A DNA stretch of 64,000 nt, taken from assembly GCA_001579985.1 (NCBI GenBank), contig LRSR01007938.1, forward strand, positions 79,423 through 143,422, read 5' to 3'. The DNA comes from Hypsibius dujardini (taxonomy: Eukaryota; Tardigrada; Eutardigrada; Parachela; Hypsibiidae). The position numbers and the translations under genes were made by a program. The notes under the pieces were generated by a model. The model had not been told where the DNA came from. It ran no database searches and saw nothing but the letters and a program-made list of their open reading frames with translations. Positions 13,412 to 26,619 of the stretch are shown here, one piece after another (within the stretch, counting starts at the first letter, position 1; each line of letters opens with the position of its first letter).

Positions 13412-14711
13412 GTTTTGTTTAGTAACAAGATTTTGCATAATTTCATGGACTTTTGACTAAATTTGAAGAGGTTCTCAAAACCAGACTATTTTTTACCCTC
13501 TCATATTGAGCTTCACCAAAAACTGGTTTAAACGCAGAGCAAAGTTATTATTACGGTACCCATTAAAGATAATTTAGAATTGGATAATCTTTCGACTGAA
13601 CCGTTTGAGAAACACAAGTTCGATATAGTAAGTTGCGTGAGCTTATGTTGCGAGACAAATCGCGCAAATCGCACGCTGTTCTTCCAGGACGAATTAGCAC
13701 CTGCGGTTTTTAGTATTTGAACCAGTGAAACATTTTGTATCGTGTGTGGTTTATCTGGCTTAAATAGATACTTGGGCTAAAACATTAAACCATCTAAAAA
13801 AAATTGTTGTTTGCCGCCCCCGCGCGCATGAGTTTTCGGAAAGTTGGAAAAACAATTTAACTGGTAGAGAAACATTCCGCGTCAAAAAAAATCCACTGGG
13901 ATAGCGCGCAATTTTTTTTTGCGTAGTTTACATTTTCTTTGTCACTTTTCTGCACAACCACGTGTAAACGACAAGGCAAAAATAAGGGAATTTAGCCCTA
14001 CGCAAAAAGTATCTGTTCGAGCGAGACCGAGAAGTACGAAACAAACTATCGTTTCGTTTTTGTTGCAGTTTAGTATTTTTTTTATCGATTTTAGGTTCAT
14101 CTCCGTTTGCAAACTACAGAGTCTGCGTTACGCCAAAGAAAGCTTGTTTCTAAAACTAAAAATATTCAGGCATCTTCTAATTTCTTCGTTACAGTTCCCG
14201 CGCCCCTGCTGTTTCAGCGAACCTCTCTACAAATGTGAAATATCGCAGGATCGTACAAGTGAATAATTTTTATTACAAATCTTTCCGCATATAGCTTAAA
14301 GAAAAATGTCTGTCAGTCTGCCCTAAAACTTTATGATGAATTTCATTAACGAACAACTGTTCAAAAAACGAATTGCTTAATTTCGACTATTGGAGACCTC
14401 TGCTTGACGCATTCGAACTAACACGCAGACAGAGATTTGTATTCAGAATCATTCCCCAAAAATATAGTCGAACCGAAACTGAATCAAGCAAAACCAAACA
14501 ATAAAAAATGGCTGTTTTTCATCTAATGAAAGTCATATCTAATCAGAAAGTGCAATATAATTTTACGTTTTCCGAATAAGCGTCACCTTTTCCTGTTGTT
14601 GTGCTATGCCCAGCGTAATGCTGCTAGTACCTGTATTTTCACATTTTTATATTCACTAGCAGCTTGTTCTCTGACTTTCTCCAGAAAATTCGACGATTTT
14701 TCCGATCGCAG
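13412..14711. other. Gene-free stretch, intron or intergenic
   Basis: No exon recognised. If the astacin-like copy upstream and the Cys-rich exons downstream are one gene, this is its last large intron. Confidence 0.4.
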
Positions 14712-15268
14712 CGGATCAGATTGTACCAGACTTTTTCTGCTACTTTTACAAAAACTTGACTTCCACTTGCAAAACCAGTTGCGAAGGCAGCGGCGGAGAG
14801 CTAAGACTTGCAAATTTTACCAGTGATGCCAGAAAGAAGTACTACGACATGGACTGCGCAGCTAAAGTGCCTCTTTCGTCGGAAAAGCGCTGGGATATCG
14901 GCACAAACTGTAAATGAACGAGACACCACGTTGCTAAATATTTCCGATTGAACCCGTTGGTGATGATATAGCAGCACTGGTTCAAAAAGTTTTCAATACC
15001 GGCTTGAATACAGAAATCCTTGCGACGTGCGCCTTTTACAACAGCTTGGACTTTGACTGTAACGGAGTAACAGACTGCATGGAAGCCAATAATGAGAACC
15101 GCTATGGAAGTGCCGCACCTTGGAGCGGGCGGTATTCGGGTTTGCCAGAACAAGGTACACCCAGTTCAACAAAAATGTGATATTTCAATACTAATAGGAT
15201 CTTTTACTTTAGGACTCCAGCTCAACGGAACAATAATCAAGACCGGAAGCGATGCTGGTAGTGGATAG
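14712..15268 (+). CDS. Cysteine-rich secreted module, partial gene or astacin C-terminus
   Basis: Exons 14712-14909, 14975-15154 and 15213-15268 (stop TAG) join in frame. The first encodes FFCYFYKNLTSTCKTSC...KRWDIGTNC; the second CAFYNSLDFDCNGVTDC...WSGRYSG; the third a short Gly/Asp tail. Exon sizes 198, 180 and 56 match the minus-strand copy at 50096-50660 (198, 183, 56). One module cysteine seen in that copy (NENRC) is Tyr here. No signal-peptide exon was found. The first exon needs one carried base, which fits the donor of the astacin-like gene at 13331 or 13391, so this could be its C-terminal module. Function unknown. Confidence 0.65.
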
Positions 15269-15499
15269 CCGGAAAAGAATGCGCTCAAGCACGATTCAGT
15301 TCCTCCTGAGATTACCAATTTGTCATTTTTGGAAGCGAAGCTGTAAAATTTGATATTTCGTCGTACATTGCAGTAACTAGCAATCGTCCGCAGAGCAGCG
15401 ATATAACGACTTCCGTGGTGTTTCACAGTTGTGAAAATTGGAATTAGCGTTACCGTATCAATCCGCCAAAGGTTGCAAGACACCTCGAAACAAGGAGGA

Positions 15500-15660
15500 C
15501 TGGAAGAATGATGGTAAAAAAAGGCTGACAGGCAGACAGACAGCAGATTAGTCACAGAGGCACAAATGAAGATCTTCATACAGATAAATAAACAAAATAC
15601 CGACAGGCAGACATACAGACAGACAGACAAACAGACAGACAGAGAAACAAACAGACAGCT
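15500..15660. repeat. (ACAG)n-rich tract
   Basis: Interrupted CAGACAGA units following a segment (15372-15480) similar to 8032-8140. Confidence 0.75.
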
Positions 15661-16147
15661 ACCATTTGCTAGCTTTGTTTTACCGTGGGCTGCGAGCTAA
15701 AATACTTTTACCAACTCCTGCATTTTCTGCCTTGTGTTTGGGTCATTTATTTTGTTGAGAGATCATTAAATTTGTTTTACTATTGCGCTATGGTTTTCAA
15801 CTAAACATACATCTACTTCAAACCGATCACAATTCATCAATCGCTCAAGGACATTCATGATGAACGTAACGACATTTCACACGTCCAATCAAGCAATGCA
15901 TGACCCGTAAAGATCGTAAAGTAAAAATCTCGTACGACTGACCCCTTCAACCACAACACCGATGCGTCCGTTCACCGCAGCCGTAGTTTCTAGCCAATGA
16001 AAACAAATGCAACGAAAGAATTGCACAGAAAGTAATTATGAGGCGATACAGGGAGCCGAAAACTGCATTGTTGAAACATGCTCCAAAATATGCTGAATTT
16101 ACAGGGCGAAATGATGGGTGTATCAAAAAAATTGTCCATGTTATCCC

Positions 16148-16330
16148 CACCTTTTCGGCAACCGTTGTCACAATGTCGTACAACGCGTGAGTGCGGCTCC
16201 TTTCTGCGTACACCAGTAACGGTTGCTGTTATTGTGAATACGGTAGACGCAGCTCAATACTTGGCCGCAGTAGCGTATGCTTTCTTTGGGATAACATCCT
16301 TCCTCATGGACAAAAAAAAGAGGGAAGGTT
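16148..16330 (+). pseudogene. Degraded CS-alpha-beta-like peptide exon
   Basis: Low-confidence relative of the peptide exon at 34022-34203. A CGSF / VTV / CYC order is visible, but the CYC part is in a different frame from the upstream part (about 2 extra bases near 16215). After CYC the next Cys follows 14 residues later and is followed by an aromatic residue, the same spacing as in the 34-kb copy. Confidence 0.4.
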
Positions 16331-17997
16331 GCCATACACACTGATATGTGTTACCCTTCCATTCATTTACAAAAACCACATTAGATATACCATCAAATTG
16401 TCATTTCAGTCACTTAAGTATAAATATGCACTTTGAGCAAAAGCAATCTGGCATCAGTGTGCGAATCATTGTTCAAGTACACAAAAAATTGTGGTAAATT
16501 ACCAAACACACAGGGAGCATCCAAATTATAATGACGACGAAAATCTTTCCAGAATAAATCGACCAATTAAGTCTCAATCATAATTTTGAGCCTCAACGGA
16601 ATACTAATTTTTAGACGAATACCAATTCTAAACCGAACTATCAAGTTTTCTAAAACGGGTGCGGATCGCTGTGAATTTTTGCTTTACACTGTTGTTGTTG
16701 GTGCCCCAAGGACGTAAGCAAAAATGAAAAGCAGAAGATTCACAAATGTAACATCGTAGAGAACTGAATTGTCTTTCGCATGAAAAATGGTTAGGTTTTC
16801 GCCTCCGACAGGAATAGTCACTACAGGAATTTCGCGAGTCAAAGTCAGTATACTCATGGTCCTCCAAGGGTCACTTGTTTTATGTTGGCATGCCATCTGA
16901 GACGATCCAGCTTTAATTTTTTTTGCTGGCACTGCACACTTTATTTACGTGAAAATGAATTCAATTTGACATTCGTATGCCTGTTTCAGAGCATAAAAAA
17001 TCCAATATGGATTCAAATACAGTTAGACTATAGACTACAGTTGCAGCCCACGGTTTGCAAAATCAAAAGAGTGAATATCAAAAGTTCACGGTGAAGAGCC
17101 ATATGATACAGGTTCAGTGGCGCGCCGAGCTCATGCTCGAAGGGGTTCCCAAGACATTTTAAAATCAATATATGCGTCACGTTTAATAGTCACCGAATAC
17201 TTGTTTGCCAGTAATTATTTCGTTAATGAACGAGTGTGCCGCGCAAGTTATTATTTGTTATCTTTGCATCTGTCACGTTTTCATCCTGTGACCAATATTC
17301 AGATTTATACGACGGAAGGAGGAACTGATGAATTAAAGAGAATGATAGCGCCACAGTTGAAGTTTTAAAGCCTGGTACCAGATTCGACTTGATTTTGAAA
17401 CCCAAAGTAGTTTTCCCTGTTTTAGTATCATTAAATTAAGGTAAGAAATATTTTTTGATTTTTTTGATGACTTAACAAAAATACTCACTCTAGCAACTAT
17501 CGCTTAGTGACCTGCATGGCGAAAAAATTTCTATCGTGAAAGAATTCATCCATGCGGGAGTGTAATCATAATTGAAAAGACTTTTCCTCTGGAAAAGATG
17601 GGTTTCGCTATATTTAGCGATCAGTATGGACTTAAATGTGACAGGCCTGTTACAGCAAAGTTTTAGCATGAAATTGCGTCTCATGGTATTTGGAAGCCAT
17701 TGTTTTTCACGTAAAAAATACCTATGGGAGTAGTTTTTTTACATTCTTTTAACGCTACGTATGATATGGAGGACTGAAATGTGTATCCACAGTGCGCTTT
17801 AACTGATCTTCGTGATTTTAAAACAAAGTGAAATGGTGATCACTTTAATCAGTGCATCGGGTTTTGAGGTTGTTTCGTTAAAGATTGATTTCTGCGGTGC
17901 CGAACTAGCGTTTCTCTTTTCGCGTAGTACAATTGCGGTTAGCCACATTAAAGGTGATTTGACTGGGACATGCCTGTTTAGATCTTGTATTTCGTAC

Positions 17998-18326
17998 CCA
18001 TCATATCCTGGAACACAAACTATGTGAGGTTCTCCCACTTCCGGCGAAACAAACCGAAGGCAAGTTTCTGCTTGCATTTGTTCAAGAGAACATTAGATGA
18101 GGATCTGTTGCTCTTAATCTGTTAAAAATAAACATTTAACTCATGCCCCGCGAGGGGTAGCATAGAAATAAAATAGCAGGACAAAACTGTACCCTCTTGC
18201 CTGAAGATGACCGAATTGGAATTAGAATATCACCTTCCAGTAGATGAGGTCTACTTGATTTGTTTGTTTTCAGCCTAGAGTAATCATACACGTAAAGCTT
18301 GATGAGTGTGGGCCAATTTGTAATTA
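17998..18326 (-). pseudogene. Truncated astacin pseudogene
   Basis: Two astacin exon equivalents on the minus strand. One, from about 18326 to 18188, matches the propeptide exon of the copies at 11446 and 20676 (NWPTLI...YDYSRLK...LLEGDILIP). Its acceptor position reads AA rather than AG. The other, from about 18090 to 17998, carries QAETCLRFV and YDG and ends at the same donor (GG|GTAC) as exon 11818-11938. The exon for the WPxxxVPF mature N-terminus is missing between them, and no zinc-binding exon follows. Confidence 0.75.
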
Positions 18327-18499
18327 TGCATGTACATGTAGAATATGTTAACAAATTATGAGACGGGTCGCAAACATTTCTGTGTTTCTTGTGACACCCT
18401 TTTGAGGAAACGTAATCAATGTATGCCCGTATGAAAATTGTTGCACGTTCTCGATTGATAAAACCATCAGTAAAACACATCCGAACAAGTAAGGGACTT

Positions 18500-20485
18500 T
18501 CATGAAACCCCTAAAAGTAATTGAATATTTAAACGATACACACGTTTACGAGCAAGAATTGCTTCCGCCCCCGCCATTTTCAGCCTTACAAGAAATATTT
18601 TCTTTTCAAATCTCGCTGAACACACGGTGCACATTACAACCTTGAAATATTTCTTATTTGGGGCACGTCAAACTGCGGGTTTAATGGATAATGACACAAA
18701 ATGGCACAGGTGCGTAGCTTTGCAAATGTGTGCTTGATCTGGTAAAAATAAAGAGCTATCTCCAAGTTTCAGTATGGCTCTTTCACCTTCGTTTTACATG
18801 ATTGCTTTCCTTATCGATGGGTTCCCGGCGCTTGTACCAGAAAACAAAGCCAGGATGAGGCAGGCGTTTAGCGCATGACGCCGCCAAGAAGGCTGCAACA
18901 GCAGAAATGAATAACAGACTACATTGTTAAATACAGCCATGGTGGACCAAATGAGTGGTATATTGTGTTCTCACCGCCATATTCCAAATAGATATTTTCA
19001 AAGATTTCGAACAACTACTGCAATTAAATGGATACAGAACACAGACATTTAAATGTCTTGCAACTACGATTTTATTTGTGAACACCGTAAATGACTGGCA
19101 CTAGTGAGAGATCTCTCCTCAGCGCTCACATTGACATAAAATCACCAAATTTACAGATACAAATGGCATTTTGGTCTGGAAATTAGCGTGTGTATAACCG
19201 GTTATATTTTGCCGCCATAAATTTGCCAGCAGAAGTCATCCTAAACACGCGTAAAGAGCGTTGTCATTTCGATACACTATTAGTATGTGCGACATAAAAC
19301 CGCTTTCAACTCAAATAACGAGTAAAACAACCAACTGCACGAACTCGGCAGTAAAGTATGTCTTTTGAAATAGTAAAAAAGCTAGCTTCGCCCGCGCGCT
19401 ACGCACGCTGTCTCAATCGCCGCGACGTTTGCCTGTCTGTCTGGCTGTCTGTCTATCTGCCTGACTATCTGACTGTCTCCTGTCAACTGGTTCCGGCTCA
19501 ATGTCTCGATGTCTGTTTTTTCATCACTATCTATCTGTCACGTTGTACCGCCCTGTTCGATTGTCTATTTCTCAATCTGTTTCTTTGTATTGTTTTTTTC
19601 TGTCAGTATATTTTTGAAGGTTAGCTCGAAAATTATGACGGCATCCAATTTACCATGGTTCTCCGCCAGCGCCACCTACATTTACGTAGTACTTGTGCAG
19701 CTGCTATGTAGATACGCAATCGAACTCGTAGCAAACGGATGCGCGTATGGACATACACAGCTCGATTAGTATAGAGATTAGCATGTGCACACATGCAATG
19801 CCCTTCATTGGCTTTAGAAAATATGGTGATTTATAAAAACCACTATATCTGAAAATTCAGTGTTTCTTGGGATTTCTTCTCGTGACAAAAAACTGTCATT
19901 TTTTTTAAATTCTACTACTTCGGCAGGCTACGGTTTAGATTTCCAGACAATCGTGAGCTATCCGAAGGATAAACCTGTTATCTGCCCACGCATGTTGACG
20001 GTTCTAACACAATTTCTAAGTCTACACGTCAAACTCACGTCAAACGGGAAGCATAATGCAGTATGAATAAGCGATTTGTGAAGAATTGCAAGCTGGGCTG
20101 AAACAGGTTTGTAAGCAGAAGCGTAGCTGGACTAGTATCTATACAATTGACCTGTTCTCTCAAAGCGAAGACCAGTCGGAATTGCGACGATGAGACGCAA
20201 TAATTAAGTCTGGTACGTGAGCGGTTCATCTCCCGCTGGGCATATGTTGGTTCTCAGTCGTACAGACTGGGATTTTCGTCACTACTTTGTGGGTAGTTCG
20301 GACGTAATTTACTTATATCTGAATGTTCAACAGCCATAAATTGCTATTTCATTGTTAGTTATATTCCTTTCTCATGAGCTTCTGATAATACAAAAATAGT
20401 GACTGAAATTGTTTATCGAATTACGAAACTAAAGCTTTACTTTAGCATCTCACATTGTTTTCATCTGTTATTTGACCAGTAGCCA
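18500..20485. other. Gene-poor intergenic region
   Basis: No gene recognised. A short (CTGT)n tract lies at about 19425-19475 inside an otherwise ordinary AT-rich stretch. Confidence 0.5.
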
Positions 20486-22501
20486 ATGAAAATGAACTCG
20501 CATCACGCCGTGATTGTACTGTTGCTTATTACATCATGTTACGTCTGGGACATGACTAGTGCTCATATGGTTGTCAGACGGGAGGCAGATCTTCCAGTCC
20601 CTTCCAGTGAGCATAATCCGGTTACATGATAAAGTTACCGTGTTTCATTGCTTAAATTGTTACTATTATTTTCAGATTGGCGCAGCCTAATTTCTCCGGC
20701 TGTGTATGCTTATTCAAAAAGCAAAAAGGACGCGTCGTTTAGTAAAGTCCTGTTTGAAGGAGACATTTCGGGCATAGACATACCGGTCGACAAGGTAAGC
20801 GTAGTATAGTTCCATGTATTTTCACAAATTGTCTTCAGCAGAATACGAAACAAGGATTGTTTAAATTTGATTGATGTTCGATCCCGCGATGAAACCAAAG
20901 CACCTATAAATATTCCATTAGCTGTACAGGATATGTCGTGGCCTTTGGATAACTTTGTGCCTGATATATTACAGGAAGACTTAATAGCCATGATAGCCCA
21001 AAACGCTGTAGTGGAAAAGGACCTACTTTGGCCTGGCGGAGTCGTGCCATTCACGTTTACTGAGGACGATTTTAGTGCGCCACAAAATAAAGAAAATGGA
21101 TACTTTTTTAGTTCAAACTTTGGTTTTAATGTGCTTCTTTTATTCCAGATTCCACTCAGACCAACCTGATTAGGGATGCAATGAAAGATATGATGCTCAA
21201 GACGTGTATTAAATTCATCCCGCGAATTGATGAGAAAGCATATATCACTTTTGTCAAAAGCTCTGACGGGTGCGTATTTGGTTCGTTAGTTACAAACTTG
21301 GCGGCATACCAATAAAAACAAGAAGTTTGATGAAAATTTTTTGGCAGAAACAATCACGCGTATACTGATTTGAAATAAATTATATAACGATGTTTCAGCA
21401 TGATTTCTTTACTGAACTTTTTTTTGCGAACGCCGGTTTCTTTATCTGCAGCGCCTCGTGTTATAACAAAAAAGCAGAAATACATCTTTAGGAGAGAAAA
21501 ATACTGAAAAATGGTTTTTTGAAGCTACGATATTAGGATGACGATTTGGAATTATAAATTTATCGAATTAAAAATCTGTCGAAAAAAACTCGTACAACGA
21601 GTTTCGGCTTTCAGCCGCCCGAATACCTGTCAAAAATTTTTTTGCTTTCATTTAGGTGCTATTCGTACGTTGGCCAAACTCAGAAACAGCAATTTATCAA
21701 CCTTCAAGCCAGCTGTCTAACCATGCTCGGCGAAGTTCAGCACGAGCTGATGCACGCCCTGGGATTTGAGCACGAGCAAAGCCGCATGGACAGGGACCAA
21801 TACGTGCGAGTTGTCTATCAAAATATCCCTCCATGTAAATATTTCTTACAGCAGGAGCCACAACTTCTGATATTAATTGTACCCAATTTTCATCCTTAGC
21901 TATGCACAATCAGTTCGCTAAATATCGCGGCATTACTTCCAATTTACCGTACGACTACAACAGCATTCTACATTACGCGCACAACGCATTTGCCAAGCGG
22001 TCAGATGAGGACATTCCGACTATTTTGCCAAACGCAGGAACAGCCTCCATTGGAAACCGGGTTGTCATGAGTGTTCTGGACGTAAAACGCATTAACCTCC
22101 TCTACGAATGCCCTACTACCCCGGCACCAGATACGACAACAACGGAGACCATCGTTTCTACCACGACGCTTACAACACAGCAAACTTCAACTGACGACTC
22201 AACGGACGCTTCATCAACTGACACAACCTCAACTGACTCAACGTCAGTTAAACGCATTGTTACTGCTACGTCAAAAACGGGAAAACCCAAAAGTAAGAAT
22301 ACTGTGCGGAATTTTTGTGAGTAATTTTCAAATTGCTAACGTTTTTCTTTAGCAAGCATTTCACGTTGTCCGGCTAATCCCAACGGATTGCATGTGGACA
22401 ACTGCCAGTCAGCAGAGGACTGTATCTCGTCAGAATTGGGGACAATGTGCTGCACGTTTTGTATAAGCGGCAATCGATGTAACAACTACTGTACTATTTA
22501 G
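20486..22501 (+). CDS. Astacin metalloprotease with C-terminal WAP-like domain
   Basis: Complete model of 393 residues in seven exons: 20486-20606, 20676-20794, 20975-21074, 21149-21269, 21656-21834, 21900-22292, 22353-22501. All phases agree. The third acceptor is the least certain, because the frame is open further upstream. Signal peptide at residues 1 to about 27, propeptide with FEGDI, mature start near LLWPGGVVPF. Zinc site HELMHALGFEHEQSRMD at about residues 183-199, with all ligands and the catalytic Glu. The Met-turn is SILHYAH, with Leu in place of the usual Met. A Thr/Ser-rich linker repeats TSTD-type units, then a final exon has eight or more Cys in a WAP (four-disulfide core)-like order including CP...C...C...CC..C. 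WAP domains are often protease inhibitors or antimicrobials; the role here is not known. AATAAA at 22567. Confidence 0.88.
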
Positions 22502-23204
22502 AAATAATATAGGCTTATTTATTAATTGTCTTTAACCTGTCGATAGTTGCATGGAAAGGGTTAATTGAATAAAAAATTCATTCGGTGACTAGTTTCACGT
22601 CGACAATCAAACACAATTGGGATTATAACAGAATAATTTCCACAGGCGGTAGTCAGCAGCGATATACGTTCATATGTAATGTCGTCGTATTCTTTTGTAC
22701 GCCGCCCGTCTCGTAGACAATATGCAATTGCAATCTTTGAAAGCGATCTGCATTTGTGAAATTTCGAAAAAAAGGTATAAAGGAAGAAATTGAGCGGAAG
22801 CAACTTTAGGATTCGGATGAACAATGTTTTCGGCGGCTGTTATTCCAACGGAACAATTGATTTTATGCGTGAATGTTTGTAGAAGAGCTGAGAGTCGCCT
22901 ACTCGTGAAGCAAACTACTCACCAGCAAAGTGAAGTTTCATTAATTACTAGAAGCTTGTTGGGTATTGCTGATGATGAAAGTCATGTTTTATACCAATAA
23001 ATCACAGTGGATATCACACGAACTGTATGAGTTGCCTGACTTCCACTTGTCGCTTGGTAAGAGTTTGTTACGAACATTCTACTCAAAAGCATTGGTTGTC
23101 TCTGTACGGGCGTGACTGGTTATTCATACAAAAGAGGCAAAACTCCTGCATGATATTGCAACAAGAAAATGAGCCTGAAACTCCTAAACATTGCTCGACA
23201 AAAA

Positions 23205-23342
23205 TTCCGGACTCGCTATTATTCTTACTTTGGCGTTTTCTCGCTGTCGACGTGGTATTATTCATGCGTTCAGTTGACGTTGAGTCAGTTGAGGTTGTGT
23301 GAGTTGATGGTGCGTCCGTTGAGTCGTCAGTTGAAGTGTAAT
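23205..23342 (-). pseudogene. Inverted partial copy of the astacin-WAP linker exon
   Basis: The minus strand repeats the end of exon 21900-22292 of the upstream gene, including the TSTDDSTD-type repeats, the exon end and the donor GTAAGAAT. No astacin domain accompanies it. It is a nearby inverted duplication of about 140 bp. Confidence 0.75.
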
Positions 23343-23874
23343 TTTTAAAATACATCAAAATACTGTTCATCATTAATCAAAATCAAGATGTATACCAACA
23401 GAGAATCACAAGTGATTTTTGTGTATTTGGGACTTTTCGTATGAGATAAACTTACAATTTCCATTCAGACTACCCTCAGAATTGAAAATTAATTGGACCA
23501 CTTATTGCCACGCTTCGACGCATCTTTACATTGTGGATGAGTATCACTGCTTCGGTCAGATTTGCGTAATTCTCGAATCTGTTAAGAATGAACCAGAAAT
23601 AACCAATGATATGCTATACATAATCAATGAAGAAAGATAAGAAACTATTGCTTCAGCTCTCGTTCGAAAATATGAACCAATCAATAAAAGGTATTATAGT
23701 CTACAATTATTATGCTATTAAAATTAACGCGCAGTCTATAATTATTTTCCATAGCCAGCGACCCTCTGTGGTCTTAACTCTCAGATTCATTATTTTGCTG
23801 AAATTGAAAAGATGATACAAAGTGATGTACAGTATTACCGTATTAATTGCGGAACTCGTCCCTACGGATAATTC

Positions 23875-24065
23875 TTCACTGGATCCGGGCTGGATCCCGG
23901 CTGTTTCAGCACCGTTAAACCAGGCTGGAATCCAGTCAAAATTGCTGCGCGCACAGACTGGAATGTTCCACGACTTCTATGCTGTATATGACACTAGATG
24001 CCTTGGCTGGATTCCAGCCGAGAAACACCCTGTATATTTAAAGGATTCTAGGCTGGACAGTCTTC
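23875..24065. repeat. Left subterminal repeat zone of the CACTA-like element
   Basis: At least four copies of a CTGGATCC/CTGGAATCCAG-type motif in both orientations, matched by the zone at 30025-30210. Confidence 0.75.
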
Positions 24066-24300
24066 TAATCTCCCCGTAAGCCCTCCTGTTTTCCACCCTG
24101 TATTCTACGCTTAATACAGTCGCGATTCTGACCAATCCTAAACTCGCCGGTTCCGACCAATCCGAAGAGGAAGAATATTTTTATAAAATCACGCCACAAA
24201 ATTACATTCCGTTTTCAAAAACCAACTAAATATTCCGTTGCAAAAAGCCACAGCTTTAAGAAAAAAATTAACAAGTCACACTGTAGCTGCCTCACGCCAA

Positions 24301-26091
24301 TTATAGTTTCTTTAAAAGTTTTTTCTTGTTGCGACATTCCTGCAGATACTCCGTCACGATCGTTCGAAATTCCTTGCGGCCCAGATCGTTGTTTCCTTTA
24401 GCTTCGTTGTAACTGTTCGCGAGATCTACAGACAAACAAGTATTCCATAAAAATACTGACTAATTAACGAAAGGGTTGGTGCATATAGAGAGCACGTGGC
24501 TTACCTTGCAAGGTCTTCAAGAAATTGTCGTCCAAAACTTGCGTAGTCGTGGGCCCCTTGATGTTCTTCACAGACAGGACACTGGTCAGCAGTTGTTCCC
24601 GTGTCAGCAGAAGACGCATTCCTTCACGAACCGCATGAGACACGTGCGGCTTTTCCAGCATCCGTAGCTGAAAATGCAAAAGTATTTCTATACCGCTATA
24701 CCTAAAAAAACAAACATCGGTGCAAAAGTATCGTACCAAAACAGGATCTTTCTTCTCCACTTTGACATGCTTCGGATCGCGTTCCAGAACGAGCTTCACC
24801 TGCATAAAACAACAATTAAAACTGAACCACATCGACCGAGATTGCATTTCTGACATTTCAAACGAACCTGTTCGCTCAAAGATTTGAATTCAGACTCCTG
24901 CTGCTCCAGTTTCTTCCTAAGCACTTTGATCTGGAAATAACAGGAATGTAGATAAATCTATTGATATGCAGCCAGACAGACAAACGGGCAGGCATAGACA
25001 GACAGACAAGCAGATAGATAGACAGGCATTCAGGCAGACAGGCAGATAGATAGACAAACAGACAGACAGGCATACAGACAGATAGGTGGACAGACAGAAG
25101 ACAGACAGACAATCAGGCCGACAGGCAGACGGACTGATGGACAGGCAGTATAGTACACAGACAATAAGTTAAAGAGACTGCAAAGCCGAAACAATTGAAC
25201 AGTCACGAACCTCTTCAGAAGGATCATTTGGATTCGGGAGTGATGCCGACGTATACGGAGTGGCTGGACCGTAATGTTGAGTTGGCGGTGATGTGTAGTG
25301 GCTCATCAGATATGGATGCTGAATTCGGTTCTCGCCGACAATATAACTATTGGCGTGGGAATCAAATCGTGCGGATGTTGACGGCAAGTAAGAGGGCCCG
25401 CTCAAATCCAGGCACACCGGTGAACCACCGTGAACGACGCTGCCTGGGAAGCCACCACCGGAACTCTGTGCAGGGAATGGTGTATACTGCACCAGCATCT
25501 GGGTATTGTTTGTTGAGTTAGTCGGATTTCCAGCATCACTAGGTGTAGGCTCGTGGCGGGCGGTAGTGGAAGTGGCCGTGTCGACGGGACCTGCCGCCGT
25601 TGCTCGTACGGCAGGTTGAGGAATCTGCAGTTCATCAGTCGGGGTGATAATTTGAGCCGTCGCCGCCTGGAAACGTGACCGGGAATGCGTGTTATTTTGC
25701 AAATTAGTCGAACAAGTTAAAAAGCAAAAGCCCTTACAGCTTTAATATCAGCCAGATAATTCTTGGCCAGGGCCGTGCAAGTCCTTTTGCCAGCTGCGGT
25801 GAGGATTTGTTTCTCCAGTTCCTTAGCGTCACGATCTACCGAACAATACAAGATGAAAATAAGTCCACTTCCGGTTAATGACACGACAAAGAACGGTGGA
25901 GAAAGTTCCAATCTCATTATTACCTTTATCAATTTGGACGACGACACATGGATAGAAATTCTTGTCAAAAAACCTTCACACAATCCTTTTTCGGCAATCG
26001 GGCCGGAATTAGATTTCAGTTTGTCAATAGAGATTGCGGCAACCTTGGGTCGCGCGTCAAGATGCCAATAAACAATCGCTGAACCCGCCAT
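24301..26091 (-). CDS. BEN-domain protein encoded by the CACTA-like element
   Basis: Seven exons on the minus strand: 26091-25924, 25821-25738, 25666-25211, 24930-24868, 24799-24737, 24667-24505, 24425-24301. Total 1122 nt, 373 residues, all phases consistent. The second acceptor was chosen at 25821 because it keeps frame. Residues about 85-236 are Pro/Thr/Ser-rich. Residues 237-257 (KKLEQQESEFKSL) are heptad-like and probably coiled coil. The last ~95 residues match the BEN domain pattern (RxxMRLLLTREQLLTSVLSV, LDDNFLKTL, then basic KEFRTIVTEYLQE). BEN domains bind DNA. In plant CACTA elements a second protein (TnpA) binds subterminal repeats; this protein may play that part (inference). An ACAG tract fills the 25210-24931 intron. 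Confidence 0.8.
24965..25155. repeat. (ACAG)n tract in an intron of the BEN gene
   Basis: Interrupted CAGACAGACAGGCAG units inside intron 24931-25210. Confidence 0.8.
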
Positions 26092-26619
26092 AGTGGTATG
26101 GGAAGACTTATAGCAATCGAGCAAAAACGTTTTTTCACGTAGACTGATTTCAAAATCAACTGACGGTATTTGAGAGGGCAGTGTGCATTGGCTCAGCGTA
26201 CCGTTTTGCGAGACAGAGACAGAGCGAAATAGGTCAGGCGTGAGAGCGAGACAGAGGTCAGGCGTGAGAGCGAGACAGAGGTCAGGCGTTGGAGAGTGTG
26301 CGGGGGGAGGGGTGGTAAACACCCTGGATCCAGGGATGGAGCTACGCACCACGCCCCTTTGCAATACCGCGAATCGTGCCTCCAATTTATTTGGCGCCAA
26401 AAATTTCAGCGTATCAATAAACATGTATCAGTCTGATTGGGTATATTCGGAGATAATGGACAAAAAACGGACTCCCATGTAATCGGCAACAGCGCAAGGC
26501 TTTAAAATAATAGTTGTCACATCCGATACATGCACCCTGCAAAATGCATACAAAATATGTAAAATATATATATTAAAATTAACATTTTATATTAAGAATA
26601 TACATTGTATATTCAATTG

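Noticed and set aside
16684-16932. 82-codon minus-strand ORF with a hydrophobic end
   Set aside because: No signal peptide at the N-terminus, no relative in the window, overlapped by another open frame.
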